This document shows, piece by piece, positions 31,777 through 33,302 of a stretch of DNA of 33,302 nucleotides. The translations under genes were made by a program, and so were the position numbers. Position 1 is the first letter of the stretch. Each line of letters opens with the position of its first letter. The notes under the pieces are model-generated. The model was not told the origin of the DNA. It saw only the letters and a list, made by a program, of their open reading frames with translations, and did not search any database. This DNA is from Nostoc sp. NMS7 (GTDB taxonomy: Bacteria; Cyanobacteriota; Cyanobacteriia; Cyanobacteriales; Nostocaceae): contig NZ_JABXKJ010000068.1 in the NCBI RefSeq assembly GCF_017115085.1, positions 1 through 33,302 of the forward strand, read 5' to 3'.

Positions 31777-32886
31777 CTATGTATTCATCACACCTAGCTC
31801 TTGCAAAAGCTGTTCTAATATTGCTTGATTATGATTCTGCATAACTACAATATGAGCAATTTTACCATAACAAGCTAGTTGCCATCGTTTCTCAATGAAC
31901 TTCTCTGGACGCTCAAATACAACCGTAGTCGAGAAAGGATTAAGCAGTGTAAACTTTCTGGATTCAGCAATTTTATTCCAGAAATATTCTGCTAACCTCC
32001 GACAGTTTAGTACTTCCTCTTTAAAGAGATGTTTTCGCTGTTGAATAGCATCCCAGAGAATGACTGGTGTTAATCCATTCCTACTACCTGTAATTGTTGT
32101 ATCCGTTGAGCCAAGATATTCAATATCAAAGGATTGCACTTTTTCTTTCCGTGCTAGCACTACTCCACAAGGAACTGGAGAACCGATAAATTTATGACCA
32201 CTAACTGCTATGGAACCAATTGGATATCGAGAGAAATCTAGAGGTGTAGCTTCTTCCATATAAGGAATTAGCATTCCTCCTAAAGCTCCATCTACATGAA
32301 TATGAAACTGAGTTATATTTAGTTCAGAAAGTATTGCTACTACTTTACTAATATCGTCCACTGCACCTGTAATTGTAGTTCCTACATTTACATTAATAAT
32401 TGCAGGTTTGTCCCTATTTTTATCGAGAGCTTCATGCAACGAGGAATAATCGATTTCCCCATGAATCTGACTTTTTATCTCTACAAATGGTATGCGAAAC
32501 ATCCTTGCAGCTTTTACTACTGAATAGTGACAATCAGCTGAACCATAAAGAATTCCATCTGGATATAACTCACGCCCCATCAAAATACCGTAAAGGTTTC
32601 CTTCAGTGCCACAGGATGTTACATATCCCCAAGCATCATCTTTTTCGAGATGATAAATATCTGCAAAAAAACTAATTATTTCTCGCTCAAAATCTTTGGT
32701 ATTTATTCCATAATTACCTTCTACGTAAGCATCACCTAAATTATTAAGTGTGTATTTTAAAAGCGGTAATATCTGGTGAGAATCAAATGCTAGATTATAA
32801 GGATAACCAACATGAAGCTTTGAGCGACTTTCAAGACGCTCTAACAGACCATCAATCGAGAGAACAGACAAGTTTACAGTGGACAT
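31777..32886 (-). CDS. PLP-dependent histidine decarboxylase family protein
   Basis: This 369-residue protein matches the group II PLP histidine decarboxylase pattern of Morganella-type enzymes (also shared by plant serine decarboxylase). TSCGTEGNLYG binds the cofactor phosphate, H120 in DCHYSVVK stacks on the PLP ring, D199 in HVDGALGG pairs with its nitrogen, and K232 in VSGHKFIGSPVPCG is the Schiff-base lysine. GSRNG follows as in the family. It would turn histidine into histamine or serine into ethanolamine. I use the ATG at 32886, which gives the family's usual start; a TTG at 32973 would add 29 residues. It is convergent with susA. Confidence 0.88.
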   Translation of the reverse strand: MSTVNLSVLSIDGLLERLESRSKLHVGYPYNLAFDSHQILPLLKYTLNNLGDAYVEGNYGINTKDFEREIISFFADIYHLEKDDAWGYVTSCGTEGNLYGILMGRELYPDGILYGSADCHYSVVKAARMFRIPFVEIKSQIHGEIDYSSLHEALDKNRDKPAIINVNVGTTITGAVDDISKVVAILSELNITQFHIHVDGALGGMLIPYMEEATPLDFSRYPIGSIAVSGHKFIGSPVPCGVVLARKEKVQSFDIEYLGSTDTTITGSRNGLTPVILWDAIQQRKHLFKEEVLNCRRLAEYFWNKIAESRKFTLLNPFSTTVVFERPEKFIEKRWQLACYGKIAHIVVMQNHNQAILEQLLQELGVMNT

Positions 32887-33274
32887 AATCTTAATTACAT
32901 TAAACTCAGAAAGATCAAATTTTAATCTCGCAAAACCACACCATATTTTTAGTGTTTTTTTACAAGTAGACAAGGGAGCAGACTTCTAGATACTTGTAAG
33001 GAATTATGCGTTTTTACTAATAGTCAATCAGACAGTTTCATTGCTTTATTTTGGTAAAAGCTATATCTATCTTTTTGGTTAAGGTATTGAGAATAGCAAG
33101 CAATTTTGATCTGAATAAAGGCTCTCTTGCCCACACTTTTTCCTGTTATCTATGTGTTATACCTTACAAAGTACTTACATACCAGGAAAATTGCTAAAAC
33201 TCAGAAATGTTGAATCCTAATACAAAACTTTACATATTTAATTACACTAACTCTAAAAAGCCTAAAATAGTCAA
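32887..33274. other. Intergenic region at the right edge
   Basis: About 390 AT-rich bases probably hold divergent promoters for the decarboxylase (minus) and a possible gene beyond the edge. I see no clear boxes, repeats or RNA genes. Confidence 0.4.
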
Positions 33275-33302
33275 CATGACATCATCTCCTCAAACCAATG
33301 AA
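33275..33302 (+). CDS. Possible start of a gene cut by the window edge
   Basis: An ATG at 33275 opens a frame MTSSPQTNE that runs off the window. Nine residues are too few to recognise. No ribosome binding site is obvious, so this is a weak call. Confidence 0.25.

Overview
The window comes from a filamentous, probably heterocyst-forming cyanobacterium of the Nostocales (Nostoc/Anabaena/Calothrix type). The signs are many copies of the HIP1 octamer GCGATCGC, tandem heptamer repeats (STRRs), many small dispersed palindromic repeats, and cyanobacterium-typical genes: an rbp-rpsU pair, a flv4/flv2 flavodiiron operon, sucrose synthase, PEP-CTERM and pentapeptide-repeat proteins. It reads as ordinary chromosome littered with small mobile repeats. 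I found no rRNA, tRNA, CRISPR array or intact insertion sequence.

Layout. 1-1359 is mostly non-coding, with palindromic repeats, a 107-bp dispersed repeat and one 54-residue ribbon-helix-helix gene. 1360-2006 (minus) holds rpsU and an RRM-type RNA-binding protein gene with a hairpin terminator between them. Then come tldD, a ThuA/GATase-like unknown, a pentapeptide protein, a cation/proton antiporter gene broken by an in-frame TAG, a beta-helix/SLH surface protein, a conserved unknown, a membrane coiled-coil/TPR protein with a 29-residue repeat, and a PEP-CTERM protein. 13.2-15.1 kb has a small conserved unknown, the HNH tail of a GmrSD/DUF262-like endonuclease, and a D-cysteine desulfhydrase/ACC-deaminase-like gene that carries a dispersed repeat translated in frame.

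15.3-19.7 kb is the most functional block: flv4, a PsiE-like membrane gene (sll0218-like) and flv2. This is the flv4-2 photoprotection operon, here with a 135-bp MITE-like element and tandem repeats in its spacers. 20.9-25.8 kb is a Gld-type ABC exporter operon (ATPase, permease, GldG-like, DUF4340) with a four-helix-bundle (S23/IVP) gene lodged in the middle and a 107-bp repeat before the last gene. purU, an IS630 transposase scrap, a prohibitin-like gene and a small membrane protein follow. The window ends with sucrose synthase and, convergent to it, a PLP-dependent histidine-decarboxylase-family gene; a further gene may start at 33275.

The strongest leads are the remodelled flv4-2 spacers with a candidate LysR-type site upstream, the repeat embedded in the desulfhydrase coding frame, the antiporter split by one amber codon, the 29-residue repeat protein, and the interrupted Gld operon. 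I did not find a convincing wholly new multi-gene system. All function calls come from reading motifs by eye, with no database search.
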